Source of the DNA: Aliidiomarina soli
Lineage (GTDB): Bacteria > Pseudomonadota > Gammaproteobacteria > Enterobacterales > Alteromonadaceae
Length of the DNA: 64,000 nucleotides
Reading direction: 5' to 3'
Assembly: GCF_003986975.1 (NCBI RefSeq)
Contig: NZ_PIPO01000006.1
Span: 1-64,000 of the forward strand
Positions 35,459 through 44,002 of the stretch are shown one piece after another; within the stretch, counting starts at the first letter, position 1, and the number at the start of each line of letters is the position of its first letter. The notes below the pieces were generated by a model that saw only the letters and a list, made by a program, of their open reading frames with translations, did no database searches and was not told the DNA's origin. A program made the translations under genes and the position numbers.

Positions 35459-35493
35459 TTAGGCTGAGCCCATAAAAAATAATGAGGTGACTT

Positions 35494-36825
35494 ATGTCAT
35501 ACTTTATCGCTCTAAGTGGTTTATCTGCATCGCAACGCGATTTGGATACAACTTCAAACAACGTTGCAAACGTAAATACAACTGGCTTTAAAGGATCACG
35601 GGCTGAGTTCGGTGATGTGTATGCATCATCAATCTTTACTAATAGCCGAACTAAAGTCGGTGACGGTGTACAAATTCAGCGCGTGGCTCAACAGTTCAGT
35701 CAGGGTACCCTGGACTTTACTGAAAACTCGTTGGACATGGCCATTAAAGGTGGCGGGTTCTTCGTGACCGCGCCAGAGCAAGGGTCTCAAGACTACAGCT
35801 ACACCCGTGCGGGTGCCTTCAAAATGGACCGCGACAATTACATCGTGGATAACTCCGGCGACTATTTGCAAGCCTATCCGGTCAATCGTGAAACAGGCGC
35901 GAATTCTTCAACCGCGTTGAGTACCACAGGTCCAGTCGAAATTCCGACTACCGCTGGTTCTCCACAAGCCACTGACGAATTGTATCAGTCAGTCAACCTG
36001 GACTCGCGTGAGAACGCCATTCTGGATCCGTTCGATCCGACGGATGATGCAACCTACAGCCATTCGACGTCTGCTACTGTGTATGACTCGCTGGGTGAAG
36101 CGCACACTGTTACCACTTACTATGCACGTCGTGATGATGCAGCCACGGGCGAGACGCAGTGGGATGTGTATAAAACAGTGAATGGCGAGATGCAGGATTT
36201 TGATGCACCAGGCGGAACACTGGTTGCCGATGCAACCTCTGGTGGTAATACGGGTGTTCGCATCCAGTTTGATGCAAGTGGCCGTCCTACAGGACCTGAT
36301 TTAACCGCAGACGGGTATTTCGAACCGGGTGAATTCACGTATACACCGACCAGTGGTGCGGATCCGTTAGACATCGTTTTCAATTTCCGTAGTGAAGGTG
36401 GTAATGCAACGCCAACTCAGTTCGCTTCAGCGTTTGAGCTACAGGCTTTGAAACAGAACGGGACCACCGTTGGTCGATTGACCAATGTCGAGATTAACGA
36501 GAATGGTCTTATCGCTGCTGAGTACTCCAATGGTTCAACTCAGTACCTCGGCCAGGTGGCATTGGTGCAGTTTAATAATGACCAAGGACTTGAGCAGGTT
36601 GGCGGTACCAAGTGGCGTCAAACCAATAATTCGGGTGAGGCCATCACCGGTACAGCGGGTATTGGTACCTTTGGTGCTATCGAGTCATCTGCGCTGGAGA
36701 ACTCCAACGTAAACCTGACTGAAGAGCTGGTCGATATGATCGTTGCACAGCGTAACTACCAGGCGAACTCGCGTTCACTTGAAGTCAACAGCACCTTGCA
36801 ACAGACTATTCTGCAGATCCGTTAA
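35494..36825 (+). CDS. flgE: Flagellar hook protein FlgE
   Basis: FlgE polymerises into the hook. The 443-aa protein has the N-terminal D0 motif (ALSGLSASQRDLDTTSNNVAN, then NTTGFKGSRAEF), a FlgE D2 domain (around 150-330) and the C-terminal D0 helix (LVDMIVAQRNYQANSRSLEV). The initial residues ALSGL, with SNN..N..TTGFK, are diagnostic of hook/rod proteins. It is last in the flgBCDE operon, closed by a terminator at 36847-36870. Confidence 0.96.
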   Translation: MSYFIALSGLSASQRDLDTTSNNVANVNTTGFKGSRAEFGDVYASSIFTNSRTKVGDGVQIQRVAQQFSQGTLDFTENSLDMAIKGGGFFVTAPEQGSQDYSYTRAGAFKMDRDNYIVDNSGDYLQAYPVNRETGANSSTALSTTGPVEIPTTAGSPQATDELYQSVNLDSRENAILDPFDPTDDATYSHSTSATVYDSLGEAHTVTTYYARRDDAATGETQWDVYKTVNGEMQDFDAPGGTLVADATSGGNTGVRIQFDASGRPTGPDLTADGYFEPGEFTYTPTSGADPLDIVFNFRSEGGNATPTQFASAFELQALKQNGTTVGRLTNVEINENGLIAAEYSNGSTQYLGQVALVQFNNDQGLEQVGGTKWRQTNNSGEAITGTAGIGTFGAIESSALENSNVNLTEELVDMIVAQRNYQANSRSLEVNSTLQQTILQIR

Positions 36826-36846
36826 TAACGGAAACAGACTGAAGAA

Positions 36847-36870
36847 ACGGGCGCTCTGGCGCCCGTTTTT
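36847..36870 (+). terminator. Terminator of the flgBCDE operon
   Basis: ACGGGCG/CGCCCGT stem followed by TTTTT. Confidence 0.92.
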
Positions 36871-36939
36871 GTTTCTGCTGTACCTTTCTAAGCTCCAAAT
36901 CAAAATTCCCCAGATTAACTTCCGTCCATTCCTCAAAGT

Positions 36940-36955
36940 TGGCACAGCTCGTGCA
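36940..36955 (+). promoter_or_regulatory. Sigma-54 promoter of flgF
   Basis: TGGCACAGCTCGTGCA: perfect TGGCAC and TGCA blocks, GG/GC step of 12 bases. It lies 49 bases before the flgF start. Confidence 0.85.
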
Positions 36956-37003
36956 TTAATCACTGCATAGACTGAACAAGTATTCGCAAAGCTGAGGCTT
37001 ACA

Positions 37004-37750
37004 ATGGATAACATGCTCTACATTGCCATGAGTGGCGCCAAAGAAGACATGAACGCGGTTGCGGTGCGGGCTAATAACCTGGCTAACGTGAATACCACCG
37101 CGTTTAAAGCCGATTTGGCTCAAGCCCGTGCCATGCAAGCGTATGGCGAAGGCCATCCGAGCCGGGTGTTTTCACTGACCGAACGTGCCGGGCAAAACTT
37201 TGCCGCAGGTGCACTAAGAACGACCGGTCGTGACCTGGATGTTGCCGTAGTAGGCCAGGGCTGGCTGCACATTCTCGATGAGAATGGTGAAGAAGCTATG
37301 ACCCGCAACGGTAATCTGGAAATTAGCCAGGGTGGCATGTTGCAAACATCCAGCGGCCAGCCAGTCATGGGCAACGCAGGTCCAATTTTTATTCCATTGC
37401 CGATCACTGACATTACCATCGGCAAAGACGGCACGATTTCCGTGCAGCCTCAGGGTGCACCATCTCAGGTACGTGAAGAAATTGACCGTATCAGTGTGGT
37501 AAACCCGCCCAATGGAAATGTTGAAAAAGGCACTGATGGCCTGTTCAGAATGAAAAATGGCGAAGAATTGCCGTTGCCGGAATTTGATGCCCAGCTTGAA
37601 GTCGGTGCATTGGAAGGCAGTAACGTAAATGCCATCGAAGAAATGACTCAGATGATTGCGCTGCATCGTAACTACGAACTCAGCGTGAAAATGATGAAGG
37701 CTGCTGAAGAAAACGACGAGCGGCAAGAACAACTCTTACGTATTTATTAA
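37004..37750 (+). CDS. flgF: Flagellar proximal rod protein FlgF
   Basis: This 248-aa axial rod protein has VRANNLANVNTTAFKADLAQ near the N-terminus, a central Dx-domain shared with FlgG (DLDVAVVGQGWLHILDENGEEAMTRNG region, about 72-100), and the C-terminal EEMTQMIALHRNYELSVKMM helix. It is the first gene after its own sigma-54 promoter and probably starts the flgFGHIJ transcript. The spacing to flgG is about 25 bases. Confidence 0.95.
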   Translation: MDNMLYIAMSGAKEDMNAVAVRANNLANVNTTAFKADLAQARAMQAYGEGHPSRVFSLTERAGQNFAAGALRTTGRDLDVAVVGQGWLHILDENGEEAMTRNGNLEISQGGMLQTSSGQPVMGNAGPIFIPLPITDITIGKDGTISVQPQGAPSQVREEIDRISVVNPPNGNVEKGTDGLFRMKNGEELPLPEFDAQLEVGALEGSNVNAIEEMTQMIALHRNYELSVKMMKAAEENDERQEQLLRIY

Positions 37751-37775
37751 TATTTCCCCTTAGCGGAGGTGGATG

Positions 37776-38564
37776 ATGCATCCAGCACTGTGGATTAGTA
37801 AAACTGGTTTAGACGCGCAACAACGCGATATTTCAATTACATCAAACAACCTGGCTAACGCCAGTACGATCGGCTTTAAGAAAGACCGGGCCGTCTTTGA
37901 AGATTTGTTGTACCAGAACATTAACCAGCCGGGTGGCCAGTCAACAGCTGACACTGAGTTGCCTTCAGGTTTAATGTTAGGTGCGGGTTCGAAAGTAGTC
38001 GCGACGCAGAAGAACTTCTCGCAAGGCAACATGCAGACCACTGACAACTCACTGGATATCATGATCAATGGTCCGGGCTTCTTCGAAATACTGATGCCGG
38101 ATGGAAGTATTTCCTACACCCGTAATGGTCAGTTCACCCTCAATAACGAAGGTGACCTGGTAACGCCGGGAGCCGGTCATCCATTGCAACCGGGCATTAA
38201 TATTCCGGATGATGCACAATCTGTGACCATTGCCCAGGACGGCGAAGTGTCAGTGAAACTTGCCGGTGAAGCGCAGAATCAGGTGGTTGGGCAAATTAAC
38301 GTGGCCAACTTTATCAATCCAGCTGGTCTCGAGCCACGCGGTGAGAACCTCTACGTTGAGACTGCCGCCAGTGGTCAGCCACAGGTCAATGTTCCAGGTT
38401 TGGACGGTAGTGGTTCTTTGGTGCAAGGTTCACTTGAAACATCCAACGTCAATGTGACCGAAGAGTTGGTGAATCTGATTGAAAGCCAGCGTGTGTATGA
38501 AATGAACTCAAAAGTAATTTCGTCGGTTGACCAGATGCTTGGCTTCGCGACGCAACAAATGTAA
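37776..38564 (+). CDS. flgG: Flagellar distal rod protein FlgG
   Basis: FlgG is the main subunit of the distal rod, spanning the periplasm to the outer-membrane rings. The 262-aa protein begins MHPALWISKTGLDAQQRDI, has SNNLANASTIGFKKDRAVFED and the FlgG-specific NFSQGNMQTTDNSLDIMINGPGFFEI region, and ends with the ELVNLIESQRVYEMNSKVISSVDQML helix. ATG 37773 immediately before is an alternative start; GGAGGTGG precedes both. It is followed by flgH within about 16 bases. Confidence 0.97.
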   Translation: MHPALWISKTGLDAQQRDISITSNNLANASTIGFKKDRAVFEDLLYQNINQPGGQSTADTELPSGLMLGAGSKVVATQKNFSQGNMQTTDNSLDIMINGPGFFEILMPDGSISYTRNGQFTLNNEGDLVTPGAGHPLQPGINIPDDAQSVTIAQDGEVSVKLAGEAQNQVVGQINVANFINPAGLEPRGENLYVETAASGQPQVNVPGLDGSGSLVQGSLETSNVNVTEELVNLIESQRVYEMNSKVISSVDQMLGFATQQM

Positions 38565-38580
38565 ATGTAGGGTGATGCTT

Positions 38581-39270
38581 ATGTTCCTGCGTAATTTAAA
38601 ACGGCTAACGGGCCTGATTGCCCTCTCTCTGGCGGCATGTACGTCGGTTCCCGAACCGACGCCTATGCCTGATGACCCTTACTATGCGCCGGTGATGCCT
38701 GAAGAACAGATTGACCCGGCGGTCGCGAACGGTTCACTGTTCCGCGGTCAGAATGTCAACGGGCTGTATTCGGACATTAAAGCGCGCAATTTAGGTGACA
38801 TCATTACGGTGCGGCTGCAGGAACAAACTACAGCGTCGAAATCAGCGAGTACAGGTACATCGCGTAATACCAACGTGGATCTGCCAACACCAACCTTGTT
38901 TGGCCGCGATGTGACTGTATCTGGCAATCCGATCTCTGCTGGTATTAATGGTGGCTCCGAATTTAGCGGTGACTCATCCGCGGATCAGAGTAACCAGTTG
39001 CAAGGTGAAATTACCGTGGCGGTTATCCGCGTACTACCGAACGGCAATCTGATTGTACGTGGCGAAAAGTGGCTAACCCTGAATAACGGCGAGGAATACG
39101 TCCGCCTGACCGGGATTATCCGGCCCCAGGATGTGCGCTCAAATAACACCATTGAGTCCAATCGCGTTGCCAATGCACGCATTGAATACTCGGGCACTGG
39201 CAGCCTTGCCAGCGCTCAGCGTGAAGGCTGGTTAACCCGCTTCTTCAACGGCCCCATCTGGCCTTTTTAA
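38581..39270 (+). CDS. flgH: Flagellar L-ring lipoprotein FlgH
   Basis: FlgH forms the L ring in the outer membrane. ATG 38581 (MFLRNLKRL) has AGGG 8 bases upstream; the frame extends back into flgG without support. The 229-aa lipoprotein has lipobox LAAC (Cys20). Conserved segments are SLFRGQNVNGLYSDIKARNLGDIITVRLQE-like (about 48-77), NPISAG, and the C-terminal LTGIIRPQDVRSNNTIESNRVANARIEYSG region. A terminator follows, so flgI may need its own promoter or read-through. Confidence 0.95.
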   Translation: MFLRNLKRLTGLIALSLAACTSVPEPTPMPDDPYYAPVMPEEQIDPAVANGSLFRGQNVNGLYSDIKARNLGDIITVRLQEQTTASKSASTGTSRNTNVDLPTPTLFGRDVTVSGNPISAGINGGSEFSGDSSADQSNQLQGEITVAVIRVLPNGNLIVRGEKWLTLNNGEEYVRLTGIIRPQDVRSNNTIESNRVANARIEYSGTGSLASAQREGWLTRFFNGPIWPF

Positions 39271-39290
39271 AAGCTACCAGCCTGTTGCTA

Positions 39291-39315
39291 AGAGCCCGCT
39301 TTGCGGGCTTTTTTG
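39291..39315 (+). terminator. Terminator after flgH
   Basis: GAGCCCGC/GCGGGCTT-type stem (GCCCGC/GCGGGC) with a short loop, then TTTTTT. It lies inside the flgF-flgJ gene run. Confidence 0.88.
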
Positions 39316-39357
39316 TACCTGGCGGATAGTCAAAGGCAAGGGGCTTGGGCGAGGGCT

Positions 39358-39507
39358 TGGGCGTAGTAGCCCGCTTTCCGGCCGGATTGGGGTTCTGTTT
39401 TGAGGGACGCCGCAAGTACATCCCTGTAGGCTCGGTTCGCGCATCCATGCGCTCAACGCCCTCAAAAGCAGAATCCCCAACCCTACCGCGCGGGCTACTA
39501 CGCCCAG
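39358..39507. repeat. Large palindromic intergenic repeat, copy E
   Basis: The core is identical to copy A over about 45 bases. Arms have paired changes: TTTTGAGGG/CCCTCAAAA instead of TTTTGGGGG/CCCCCAAAA, and GCGTAGTAGCCCGC/GCGGGCTACTACGC instead of the TAGGA/TCCTA arm. It fills most of the 357-bp flgH/flgI gap. Confidence 0.87.
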
Positions 39508-39627
39508 CAGCACATACCGCCTTATCCCGCACAGGCAATCTTAACTGAGCCTGCCCTACCACCTTGGCACGGAATGTGTATGAATGGTTGGAGAATGAAC
39601 GATCCGTTGGGGTTAGGGGATTAGATT

Positions 39628-40749
39628 ATGTGGTATTTAAAAGCGAAATTTTGGCATGTAGTGGGGCTGTCGGCTTTGTTGCTGGCGACCAGTACGTTGT
39701 CGCAGGTAGCGCAGGCACAGCGTATTAAAGATGTGTCGCAGGTGGCGGGTGTGCGTTCGAACCAGCTGATGGGCTATGGCCTGGTAGTCGGTTTGCCGGG
39801 TACCGGTGAACGAACGCCGTTTACTGACCAGACGTTTCGCACCATGCTGGGCAATTTCGGCATTAACTTGCCGGAGGGGCAGCGTCCGCAGATCAATAAC
39901 GTTGCCGCTGTTGCCGTGCATGCGGAAATTCCAGCCTTCGCCAAGCCAGGTCAACAAATCGATGTGACAGTGTCGTCGGTGGGAGATGCCGATAGTCTGG
40001 TCGGCGGTACTCTACTGCAGACTTTTCTAAAAGGCGCTGACGGTGAAGTATACGCGGTCGCGCAGGGCAATATGGTGGTAGGTGGTCTTGGTGCTGAAGG
40101 CCTTGATGGCTCCAGTGTGGTGATTAATACCCCGACGGTTGGCCGTATTCCTAATGGTGCTATGGTCGAGCGTGAGATCGACACCGGCTTTGCGCAAAGC
40201 GAATTTATTACCTTTAACCTGAATCGTGCTGATTTCACAACGGCGAAGCGCATGGCTGAGGCAATCAACGATTTGGTAGGTCCTGGCAGCGCGACACCAG
40301 TGGATGCTGCATCGGTACGTGTCATAGCACCGCAGGACATTAGCCAGCGAGTCAGTTACCTGTCGACGCTGGAAAATATTCAGATTACTCAGGGTGAAGC
40401 CCCGGCCCGTATTGTGGTTAACAGCAGAACCGGCACCATTGTAGTCGGTAACAATGTGCGCCTGCATCGCGCCGCTGTGGCTCACGGTAATATGCAGGTC
40501 AATATTATGGAGAACCTGAATGTGACTCAGCCAGGCGCGTTTGCGCAGGGCGAGACTGTAGTGACTCCGAATACGACCATCGAGATCCAGCAGGAAGACG
40601 CGCGTATGTTCCTGTTTGACCCGGGTGTTTCGCTGAATGATTTAATTAGTGCCATCAACCAGATCGGTGCTGCGCCAAGCGATGTTATCGCCGTGCTGGA
40701 AGCACTGAAACAGGCTGGCGCCATCGACGGAGAGCTGGTCGTCATCTAA
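39628..40749 (+). CDS. flgI: Flagellar P-ring protein FlgI
   Basis: FlgI forms the periplasmic P ring around the rod. The 373-aa precursor has a signal peptide (cleavage after QVAQA) and a mature start at [26 protein letters not shown]. Family motifs are [21 protein letters not shown] and the C-terminal [37 protein letters not shown] (about 330-366). Its chaperone FlgA is encoded at 30871. A copy of the large palindromic repeat and a terminator separate it from flgH. A short REP-like hairpin separates it from flgJ. Confidence 0.97.
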   Translation: MWYLKAKFWHVVGLSALLLATSTLSQVAQAQRIKDVSQVAGVRSNQLMGYGLVVGLPGTGERTPFTDQTFRTMLGNFGINLPEGQRPQINNVAAVAVHAEIPAFAKPGQQIDVTVSSVGDADSLVGGTLLQTFLKGADGEVYAVAQGNMVVGGLGAEGLDGSSVVINTPTVGRIPNGAMVEREIDTGFAQSEFITFNLNRADFTTAKRMAEAINDLVGPGSATPVDAASVRVIAPQDISQRVSYLSTLENIQITQGEAPARIVVNSRTGTIVVGNNVRLHRAAVAHGNMQVNIMENLNVTQPGAFAQGETVVTPNTTIEIQQEDARMFLFDPGVSLNDLISAINQIGAAPSDVIAVLEALKQAGAIDGELVVI

Positions 40750-40787
40750 TTGGCCTTAAATTTGCATTAATCACAACATAATTGGTA

Positions 40788-40822
40788 ATTCAATGATCAA
40801 GCCCCGCGCTCGATCATTGAAT
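40788..40822. repeat. Short palindromic repeat (GCGCGGGGCTTGA family), single copy
   Basis: ATTCAATGATC/GATCATTGAAT arms (11 bp) enclose the inverted core AAGCCCCGCGCTC. The arm bases differ from other copies, but pairing is kept. Confidence 0.8.
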
Positions 40823-40842
40823 CTTCGGCAGAGAGCAGGGTT

Positions 40843-41850
40843 ATGATGGACAGCTTCAGTAGTAATCATTTAGAGCAAGCTCGCAGCAATTCGGTTTACG
40901 ATTTGCAGCAGTTAGATGATTTGCGTCAGCGCGGCCTGAACAACGACGAGAGTGCGTTGCGGGCGGCGGCTGAGCAGTTTGAAGCACTGTTCATGAACAT
41001 GCTGATGAAAGGGATGCGTGCGGCTAACAAAGTATTTGAAGACGGCGAAAACCCGTTTAGTAGCCGCGACGTCGAGTTCTTTCAGGACATGCATGATAAC
41101 CAGTTAACCAGTGAGCTTTCTAAGCAAGGTACATTAGGGCTGGCTGAACTGATGGTGCAGCAGCTGAGCCCTACTGGAACAGCGGATCATACTCCGTCCG
41201 ATTTGCTTCCAGCGCAGCGTGTTAACGGTAGTGCACATCAAACAGCGCACAGCCAGAGTGATCAAGCAGTACCTTACCAGGATGCCCGCGGCACTCAGGA
41301 CGAGCTGGCAGCGGCAAACAATCGCCGCAGTGACAACATGGTTCTCGCCGATCGCGCCGACTGGCGCCCTGGCAACCCAATTGAGTTTCTCGAAACGCTG
41401 GCGCCTTATGCTAAGCAAGTCAGTGAAGAAGCGGGTATTGCACCTGAATCTGTGCTGGCTCAGGCCGCACTGGAAACTGGCTGGGGCCGTCATGTGGTGG
41501 CCGATGACAACGGTAGCAGTAATAACTTATTTAATATTAAAGCGGACAACCGTTGGGATGGTGATCGGGCGCAAACCATGACCACCGAGTATTACAACGG
41601 TCAGCCACAACGAGAAAGCGCATTCTTCCGTTCTTACCAAAGTGTTGCGGACAGCTTTCATGACTATGTGGACTTCCTGCAAACCAACCCGCGTTATCAG
41701 CGTGCGTTGGAAGTAGGGAAGGACGCTGGTCAGTTTGTAGAAGAGCTGCAACAGGCGGGTTATGCAACCGATCCGTCTTACGCACGCAAGCTGCAAACCA
41801 TCATGCAAAGTGATGTGATGCAAAATGTACGCGAGAAATTTGGTTTCTAG
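40843..41850 (+). CDS. flgJ: Flagellar rod-assembly protein / peptidoglycan hydrolase FlgJ
   Basis: FlgJ is the rod cap and cuts peptidoglycan so the rod can pass. The 335-aa protein joins a rod-scaffold domain (about 40-105; AAEQFEALFMNMLMKGMR and QLTSELSKQGTLGLAELM), a Gln/Ser-rich linker, and a C-terminal glucosaminidase domain (about 180-330; ESVLAQAALETGWGRHVV with the catalytic Glu, SNNLFNIKAD, and YATDPSYARKL). The dual-domain form is typical of gammaproteobacteria. The start is MM at 40843, with AGGG upstream. Confidence 0.95.
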   Translation: MMDSFSSNHLEQARSNSVYDLQQLDDLRQRGLNNDESALRAAAEQFEALFMNMLMKGMRAANKVFEDGENPFSSRDVEFFQDMHDNQLTSELSKQGTLGLAELMVQQLSPTGTADHTPSDLLPAQRVNGSAHQTAHSQSDQAVPYQDARGTQDELAAANNRRSDNMVLADRADWRPGNPIEFLETLAPYAKQVSEEAGIAPESVLAQAALETGWGRHVVADDNGSSNNLFNIKADNRWDGDRAQTMTTEYYNGQPQRESAFFRSYQSVADSFHDYVDFLQTNPRYQRALEVGKDAGQFVEELQQAGYATDPSYARKLQTIMQSDVMQNVREKFGF

Positions 41851-41898
41851 CCGATATAGAAAGCGCTCGGTATAAAAACTCTTGAAAGGAGAGAGTGA

Positions 41899-43986
41899 AT
41901 GTCTTTTGACTTATTGAACCTGGGTAGGAATGCAACGCTGGCGCATCAGCGCTCGCTGCAGATTACCGGTAACAACATTGCTAATGTAAACACGGCCGGT
42001 TATATCCGTGAACGTCCTGTTTACAATGAGTCAGGCATTGGCTACGGCCTTGACCGCTTAGAAGTCGAGCGCATGGTTGATCAATTTACCCAGCGCCAGG
42101 TGCGGGTTGACACCTCGCGTGCTGCCTTTACCGATACCTATCTGGATCAGGCGACCCGTATCGATACGGTGCTTGGCCGGGATGAAGGATCTGTAGCCAC
42201 GGCGATTGAGAAGTTCTTCGACCTGATGCAGGACACCAATAATGACCCTGGGTCGCTCACCTACCGTGAATTGCTATTGACTGAAGGCGAAGGGGTCGCC
42301 GCCCGGATGCGCGAGATGGGAGAATTTCTGCAGAACCAGTACGATCAGTTTAATGATCGCCTGGACCTGGAAGTTGACCGTGCAAATAATCTGATTGAGA
42401 GTATTTCCGAGCTGAACAAGGAAATCTCAAGTTATACCAGTACCAAGAAAGAAAAGCAGGGCGCGCTCAATACATTGCTTAATGACCGTGATGAGAAGCT
42501 GCGTGAGTTGTCTGAATATGCTGACATTCGCGTCACCGACTTTTCGAATGGCCGCCAGAATATCACCCTGGCCACTGGTCAAAGTCTGGTCATGGAAGAT
42601 GGTACCTTTAATCTGATTGCCCTAAAGGGGGATCCGAATCCATTACGTCCGGAACTGACCACGCAAACCCGAAGTGACGGCAAGCTGGTCGATGTTCCGG
42701 TGGATGTGACCCGTATGGGTGGCACCATCGGTGGCATGGTGGCATACCGTGATGAGGTGCTGGAGCCGACTCAATTTAAACTAGGCCAGATGGCAATGGG
42801 CTTTGCCGATGCGCTAAACGAGCAGAATCGTTTAGGCATGGACCTGGACAATGAGCTGGGCGGGGTGTTCTTTGATTTGAGCAACACCGAAACGACCGCG
42901 TTGCCGCATACTGATACTAATACCGGCACCAATCAGCGGATTGATGTTCGCCTTGAGGCAGGCAAAGCTGCTGAGCTGACTGCTCACCGCTACGAAGTAC
43001 GTATCCAGCCGTCCGGCACTGAGTTTCAGGTAGTCGCACTCGATACCAATGGTCGTATGATTGGTGACGAAACGGATTATCCGGTTGGCACTATAGGTGC
43101 GGCGGGCGACTGGGAAGGTGATCTGGGCATTGGCATGGAATTTAATTTCGCCGACGGCACCTTTGATCCAGGCGATCGCTTTGAAGTGAATTTCACGCAG
43201 AATGCCGCGTTGAATATCGGTGTGGGTATCACACGCCCGGAAGATATTGCACTGGCTGCTCCGGTTCGGGTTGGAGAAAATCCCGAGAACTCTGGCGGTG
43301 GTGAGATCAGCTTCGAAGGTATGGACTCTGTTGATAACTTTTTCGACGGCACCAATAACGAATTGCTGAACGATGCACCGGTGCAGATCCGCTATGAAGG
43401 TCGTGTCGGCAATACCCATCAGTTGAGTATTGTTGACAATGACGGCAATACGGTTGGTTACTTTGAGGGAACCAACATGGACAACATTCTGGATAATGCA
43501 GTGGAATGGAACGGCGTAGGTGCCTTCCCGGATATGACTACGACTCCGACATTGTATGATTTTACTCCAGACTATGATGTTAGTCTGAGCGGCAATCCGG
43601 ATGCGGGTGACAGCTTTGATATTGAATACAATAGCAACGGCTTTGCAGATAACAGCAACAGCCTCGCGATGAGTGAGCTACAGCGGGAAAAAACCTTGCG
43701 CCGTAACCCCATCGTAGAGGGTGAAAAGAACATGATGAGCTTTAATGAAGGCTATGGCCGGATGGTCTCCGACGTGGGTAATAAAGTCTCCCAGGCGCGT
43801 ACCTCCGATGAAGCCGCCAAGTCTTTGCTTGAGCAGTCGACCAGTTTCTTTGAATCGGTATCTGGGGTCAACCTGGATGAAGAAGCATCGAATTTGCTCA
43901 AATACGAACAATCGTACAACGCAGCAGCTCGCATTATTACGGTGTCACAAACGATATTCGACACCTTGCTAAGCTCAACGCGTTAA
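41899..43986 (+). CDS. flgK: Hook-filament junction protein FlgK (HAP1)
   Basis: FlgK joins hook to filament. The 695-aa product is longer than E. coli FlgK (547) through an expanded middle domain rich in Asp, Gly and Asn (about 330-600), common in marine polar flagella. Terminal D0/D1 parts are conserved: LNLGRNATLAHQRSLQITGNNIANVNTAGYIRERP at the start and the C-terminal SGVNLDEEASNLLKYEQSYNAAARIITVSQTIFDTLL helix. It is exported with the FlgN chaperone. AAAGGAGAG precedes the ATG. flgL follows after 16 bases. Confidence 0.96.
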   Translation: MSFDLLNLGRNATLAHQRSLQITGNNIANVNTAGYIRERPVYNESGIGYGLDRLEVERMVDQFTQRQVRVDTSRAAFTDTYLDQATRIDTVLGRDEGSVATAIEKFFDLMQDTNNDPGSLTYRELLLTEGEGVAARMREMGEFLQNQYDQFNDRLDLEVDRANNLIESISELNKEISSYTSTKKEKQGALNTLLNDRDEKLRELSEYADIRVTDFSNGRQNITLATGQSLVMEDGTFNLIALKGDPNPLRPELTTQTRSDGKLVDVPVDVTRMGGTIGGMVAYRDEVLEPTQFKLGQMAMGFADALNEQNRLGMDLDNELGGVFFDLSNTETTALPHTDTNTGTNQRIDVRLEAGKAAELTAHRYEVRIQPSGTEFQVVALDTNGRMIGDETDYPVGTIGAAGDWEGDLGIGMEFNFADGTFDPGDRFEVNFTQNAALNIGVGITRPEDIALAAPVRVGENPENSGGGEISFEGMDSVDNFFDGTNNELLNDAPVQIRYEGRVGNTHQLSIVDNDGNTVGYFEGTNMDNILDNAVEWNGVGAFPDMTTTPTLYDFTPDYDVSLSGNPDAGDSFDIEYNSNGFADNSNSLAMSELQREKTLRRNPIVEGEKNMMSFNEGYGRMVSDVGNKVSQARTSDEAAKSLLEQSTSFFESVSGVNLDEEASNLLKYEQSYNAAARIITVSQTIFDTLLSSTR

Positions 43987-44002
43987 CGGAAGGAGCTAAG
44001 AT

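Noticed and set aside
39245-39562. ORFs in repeat copy E on both strands
   Set aside because: Generated by the GC-rich palindrome; the translated text (ASMRSTPSKAES) recurs with other copies and has no start signals.
41851-41880. GCCGATAT before flgK as a FliA -10 element
   Set aside because: No TAAA-like -35 block at the correct distance.
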